Part shown: in pieces, positions 5,143 through 7,813 of the stretch | Position numbering within the stretch: position 1 is the stretch's first letter | Layout of the letters: each line of letters starts with the position of its first letter | Made by a program: the position numbers and the translations under genes | The notes under the pieces: generated by a model | Database searches by the model: none | What the model was told of the DNA's origin: nothing | The model's input: the letters and a program-made list of their open reading frames with translations, nothing else | NCBI GenBank assembly: GCA_021776015.1 | Contig: JAJFGT010000053.1 | Location: forward strand, 1-7,813 | Source: Alphaproteobacteria bacterium | GTDB lineage: Bacteria > Pseudomonadota > Alphaproteobacteria > Micavibrionales > Micavibrionaceae | DNA: 7,813 nt | Reading direction: 5' to 3'

Positions 5143-6676
5143 CTTGATTTCCTTCTGTTTGAGAGTTGATAAGATTTGAACTTGCAAGGGTCCCCGCTAA
5201 TTTTTCTAAGTCGATCTCTTCTGGAATACGGATAAGATCACTCGGAACACCTAACGCATCCCCTAGATATTTGGACACTTGTACGGCATTGATTGTATTT
5301 GAAGCTTCGGGGCCGATCCCTAAAACCATCGTGATCCAGCTCAATGTATTTTGAACAGAATTCTGGCTCTGACTCCGTGCCAAGGGAGAGCGATAATCAA
5401 TTTCCACATGGCGTCCATCAATAGAAATATCAGGTACTTCTCCACGTCGTCGTAAAATCTCAAAGGCACGTTGAATGAGAGGTGTAAGGAGTTCAGATTG
5501 AAGACGACCGTAGGTTGCTCCCATAAGTAAAGACATCTCAGAACTCCGTTCAATGATTTCTGTTGCCGTCATCTGTCGCGTTCCAATTTGTGGCAGACGA
5601 TCAATGAGCATTGCGTGACGAATACGTGCCCGCAAATCTTCCAAAACCAATTGAGAAACATCAAATCTTGAGGGCATCTCAAGAGGTGTTAGACCTTTTG
5701 ATCCCACAGCTTTTGGAATAATAGACCCTGGTGTTAGATCAATATTGGCAGGATTAAGAACCCCATCATCATCGGCCTGCCAAATCCCTGAAATAGCAAT
5801 GGAAGCATTTTTTAGAATGAGCTCTACAACCTTATTGGCTGTTTTAATATCAGGCAATGCTTTCATGACAGGAGATCGTCCATAAATTTCACCAGGAGAT
5901 TTCATCCAACGAAAATTGATAAAAGGCGATCGTGGTAAACGCACATTCACAAGAATACGATGATCCTGTTCTAAGATAGAGGTAAAATGATATGCCGTTT
6001 CGTCAGGCACGACACTCTCAAGAACAGATAAAGTTTCTGTCTTATCTGAAAAATCATCTAATTCAATATCCGCAAAAGGGTAACGGTTTATCAATTGTTG
6101 TGGGGTCAGAGAATGTCGTCGATAAGAGCTTTCTAATTTCCCATTTTCTCCTTCCTCTAAAACAACCTCAGCTAAGGGCACAGATGAAAATTGAAACGCT
6201 GACATCGCCCCTGGTTTTGCTTCCTCAAAAAGAAGAGATGCCGTTCCTCCAACAATTAAATCCAAAAAGCATTGATGTATTTCGACAGAAAAATTAGAGC
6301 GGTCAAAATGAGATTGAATAATTTTAGCCGCCTTCTCAAGTATTTTTGCTAATGACTCTCGATCTTCCTCTTGAATATCTTGTCCTGGTTTTAACCCAAA
6401 CCACTGCGTCCATGGAGGTGTTAATTGCCCCAATAGACTTGCAGATAATTGATCCACGGAATCCAAAGCTGTTCCATCAAATAAATGATCTGTTTTAGGG
6501 CGCCCAACAGACGATCCAGCTCCTATTCCAAATTGTTGATGTTGAGGAAGCGCATATTCATAACACTCTGCCCATAAAGTTTCCCAATTTGAACGTCGTG
6601 CCTTTGCCATTTCATATCCTGATAGAATAGACTCTGATATAGCACGATCGATCGTGTCATCTGTTTTATCTTTCAT
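5126..6676 (-). CDS. Portal protein (head-tail connector)
   Basis: This 516-aa protein belongs to the head-to-tail connector family of short-tailed phages (Head-tail_con, T7 gp8-like). Twelve copies form the ring at one capsid vertex through which DNA is packaged and ejected. Family hallmarks in order are YEYALPQ (39-45), LFDGTALDSVDQLSASLLGQ (65-84) running into LTPPWTQWFGL, FLDLIVGGTASLLFEE (137-152), YGRSPVMKALPDIKTAN (265-281), MTATEIIERSSEM (369-381) and GRLQSELLTPLIQRAFEIL (390-408). The length is close to that of T7 gp8, and the reading frame is intact. The start codon is two bases after the stop of the preceding gene. Its SD (AGGGGA, near 6689-6683) lies inside the final codons of that gene, so translation is probably coupled. 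Confidence 0.92.
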   Translation of the reverse strand: MKDKTDDTIDRAISESILSGYEMAKARRSNWETLWAECYEYALPQHQQFGIGAGSSVGRPKTDHLFDGTALDSVDQLSASLLGQLTPPWTQWFGLKPGQDIQEEDRESLAKILEKAAKIIQSHFDRSNFSVEIHQCFLDLIVGGTASLLFEEAKPGAMSAFQFSSVPLAEVVLEEGENGKLESSYRRHSLTPQQLINRYPFADIELDDFSDKTETLSVLESVVPDETAYHFTSILEQDHRILVNVRLPRSPFINFRWMKSPGEIYGRSPVMKALPDIKTANKVVELILKNASIAISGIWQADDDGVLNPANIDLTPGSIIPKAVGSKGLTPLEMPSRFDVSQLVLEDLRARIRHAMLIDRLPQIGTRQMTATEIIERSSEMSLLMGATYGRLQSELLTPLIQRAFEILRRRGEVPDISIDGRHVEIDYRSPLARSQSQNSVQNTLSWITMVLGIGPEASNTINAVQVSKYLGDALGVPSDLIRIPEEIDLEKLAGTLASSNLINSQTEGNQDVFNA

Positions 6677-6678
6677 GT

Positions 6679-6963
6679 TTATTCCCCTAGTAATGTTTTA
6701 CGTTTAGATGACAAGGCCTGTTCATCAAGTCGACCAAAGGCTCCTCTAAATCCTGTTAGAATTGTGCCAAACCGCCCTCGATTACGGCGTAATAAATTCT
6801 GACTTCGAGCCTCGGACGTTAAAACATCCACGGACTCTGATACATCTCCTGAAGTCTCTGATGAAGAAACGAAAGTCGAGTTATCAATGGGCATTTGTTG
6901 AATGATCGTGTTTGCGCCGCCTCTACGAGAGGGTGCTTTAGGTTTTGAGACAAGACTTCCCAT
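6679..6963 (-). CDS. Small conserved phage protein with TILT...KTLLG C-terminus
   Basis: This 94-aa protein has a low-complexity Ser/Thr/Asp-rich middle (22-50) and a conserved-looking basic C-terminus: RRNRGRFGTILTG (59-71) and RKTLLGE (88-94). Short proteins with this basic-TILT...KTLLG layout sit next to the portal gene in many podovirus-like phages. Their function is not known to me; a minor virion or internal head role is plausible. The frame is open to an ATG at 7068, but the ATG at 6963 was chosen. It has AAGGAA just upstream and avoids a 73-base overlap with the preceding gene. The N-terminus MGSLVSKPKAPSRRGG is typical of the group. The stop codon is two bases before the portal start. 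Confidence 0.68.
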   Translation of the reverse strand: MGSLVSKPKAPSRRGGANTIIQQMPIDNSTFVSSSETSGDVSESVDVLTSEARSQNLLRRNRGRFGTILTGFRGAFGRLDEQALSSKRKTLLGE

Positions 6964-6995
6964 ATGAGATTCCTTTCTTTTTAAATTTTTTGATT

Positions 6996-7418
6996 TTACT
7001 GATGAAGAGAGGGTTGCTGAGTATTCTTCAAAAGATGAGCGTAAAGTTGCCATGGTGTGAAAATCCATCGGCTTTGAATCCCGAGCAGTCGCTTCACCAT
7101 TTCAACACAGGTTAATAACATGAGAGGCGCAGGCTTTTTCTCTGCGGCTGTCATCTCGACAGCAATCACAGTCTCACCTTGAGATTCAATCCAGAGAGGA
7201 AGATTAAAGGCCGTGTTAAAAGTATGCGCCGCAACTTCTGTCATATGGGCCATGGGATCGATAGAGAACCATTTTTGTCCATCTGACAGTAAAATATAAC
7301 AGTGACGAAACCCTCTCTTTAAACATTTTAAAATGGGTAAATCTGTTGTATCAGAGAAAACAACCCAGACCATATGAGGATGGGTACTTATGCCTGATTC
7401 TAAAGATCTCGGGCTCAT
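6996..7418 (-). CDS. Phage protein with permuted papain/NlpC-like motifs
   Basis: This 140-aa protein resembles small conserved proteins of alphaproteobacterial prophages. The motif order suggests a circularly permuted papain-like (NlpC/P60-related, YiiX-type) fold: GFRHC with His39 and Cys40, WFSIDP (50-55), LLTCVEMVKRLLGI (101-114) with Cys104 and Glu106, and TPWQLYAHLL (121-130). In permuted members the catalytic His precedes the catalytic Cys, as His39 and Cys104 would here. Such proteins cleave peptidoglycan peptides or amide bonds, but some are inactive structural relatives. This assignment is my inference from motif layout. The ATG at 7418 overlaps the upstream stop codon (ATGA, 7415-7418) and has AAGGA about 8 bases upstream. 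No signal peptide is present. Confidence 0.6.
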   Translation of the reverse strand: MSPRSLESGISTHPHMVWVVFSDTTDLPILKCLKRGFRHCYILLSDGQKWFSIDPMAHMTEVAAHTFNTAFNLPLWIESQGETVIAVEMTAAEKKPAPLMLLTCVEMVKRLLGIQSRWIFTPWQLYAHLLKNTQQPSLHQ

Positions 7419-7813
7419 TGTAATGTTCCTTCATGGAGAAGAGATTCCAAAGCAGAGACAGGTCGAGAATATTGAGAATCAGTCTCTTGGAAACTATGGC
7501 TAAAGAGTTTTTCTTCTATAATTCCTTTAGAGATTAAGACTTCTTCCATCCGTTTTAAAGCTTCTGTCCAAAGAGTATGAGCACGCATTTCTCTTGGGCG
7601 ATCTTTATCAGGTGCCATAAGACGTTGACCATAATGTTTAAGAACATTGATATGTTCCATTGTAATACGACGATTACGATATAAACGATCCACAACTTTA
7701 AAAATATCAATCGGCTCACATGGACGAGGATAAACCCCCTGCCCTGCAACAAATTTAACTCCATCATAGCGCGCAGCTTGCGCTTGTAAAAACCAGAACC
7801 ATGCTTCCTCTGC
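7415..7813 (-). CDS. Conserved phage protein of unknown function (5' end cut by window edge)
   Basis: The frame is open from the window edge to the stop at 7417-7415, giving 132 visible residues. The beginning lies outside the window. The GTG at 7693 is an internal Val codon, because the 40 upstream codons form continuous, plausible protein (AEEAWFWFLQAQAARYDG, then GVYPRPCEPIDIFKVV). Conserved-looking features are the Trp/aromatic-rich segment, PRPCEP, DRLYRNRRI, LKHYGQRLMAPD and a terminal amphipathic helix before KGIIEE. I know similar sequences only as uncharacterised proteins in prophage clusters. A DNA-packaging role such as small terminase is possible by position, but no motif proves it. 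The gene overlaps the next by four bases (ATGA), so the two are translationally coupled. Confidence 0.65.
   Translation of the reverse strand, partial: AEEAWFWFLQAQAARYDGVKFVAGQGVYPRPCEPIDIFKVVDRLYRNRRITMEHINVLKHYGQRLMAPDKDRPREMRAHTLWTEALKRMEEVLISKGIIEEKLFSHSFQETDSQYSRPVSALESLLHEGTLQ

Larger units (their letters stand above)
1..7813. mobile_element. Prophage head-gene region (podovirus-like) with internal cargo
   Basis: Portal, Bbp19-like, scaffold and major capsid genes lie on the minus strand in the order usual for short-tailed phages of the Bordetella BPP-1/T7-like head type. Three small genes upstream have phage-like packing (ATGA overlap, 2-base gap, 17-base overlap). No integrase, terminase, repressor, tail or lysis gene is visible, so neither prophage boundary is inside the window. 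The element could be an intact prophage, a remnant, or a domesticated particle. The visible structural genes are full length and free of frameshifts. Confidence 0.82.

Noticed and set aside
5143..5187. N-terminal extension of the Bbp19-like protein to the ATG at 5187
   Set aside because: It lies inside the portal gene without an SD; the ATG at 5142 has one and lines up with the domain.
6964..7068. N-terminal extension of the 94-aa phage protein to the ATG at 7068
   Set aside because: It overlaps the preceding gene by 73 bases and lacks an SD, while the ATG at 6963 has AAGGAA at good spacing.
7555..7767. Minus-strand frame overlapping the partial gene at the right edge
   Set aside because: The other frame is open to the window edge and continues into a coherent protein; this one reads as a hydrophobic shadow.
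1..7813. CRISPR arrays, tRNA or rRNA genes
   Set aside because: No regularly spaced repeats, cloverleaf-like sequences or rRNA motifs were seen on either strand.

Overview
The window carries the head (capsid) gene cluster of a podovirus-like prophage in an AT-rich bacterium. Spot counts of a few lines give roughly 27-45% GC. The portal, scaffold and capsid proteins, the Bbp19-like protein and the DUF1223 and PilZ proteins all resemble families common in Alphaproteobacteria. An AT-rich alphaproteobacterial host is therefore my best guess, but nothing here fixes the genus.

The right side (7813 down to 4059) is a tightly packed minus-strand operon. In transcription order it holds: a conserved unidentified protein cut by the window edge; a 140-aa protein with what looks like a circularly permuted papain/NlpC-type motif set; a 94-aa protein ending in a conserved basic-TILT...KTLLG pattern; the portal (head-tail connector) protein; a Bbp19-like protein; and the scaffold/capsid assembly protein. 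Start and stop codons overlap or nearly touch at most junctions, and each gene has a clear Shine-Dalgarno (SD). The expected next gene, the major capsid protein, lies at 889-65, about 3.2 kb further on. It is followed at once by another minus-strand gene, of which only nine codons are visible.

The 3.2 kb between scaffold and capsid holds four genes that do not look like virion genes. On the plus strand are a small PilZ-domain protein, a single-domain cupin and an unrecognised 248-aa helical protein. On the minus strand is a DUF1223 thioredoxin-fold protein with an N-terminal membrane segment. The last two are convergent and share four bases at their stop codons. Each unit appears to have its own control signals: a candidate minus-strand promoter that would serve the displaced capsid gene, a perfect 9-bp inverted repeat that would bury the SD of the 248-aa gene, and a perfect 10-bp palindrome just after the scaffold gene.

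The most interesting points are the splitting of a normally contiguous head operon by a four-gene cargo block, which could be a moron island or a sign of a domesticated phage, and the SD-sequestering leader of the unknown cargo gene. No RNA genes, CRISPR arrays, transposase genes or att sites could be supported.
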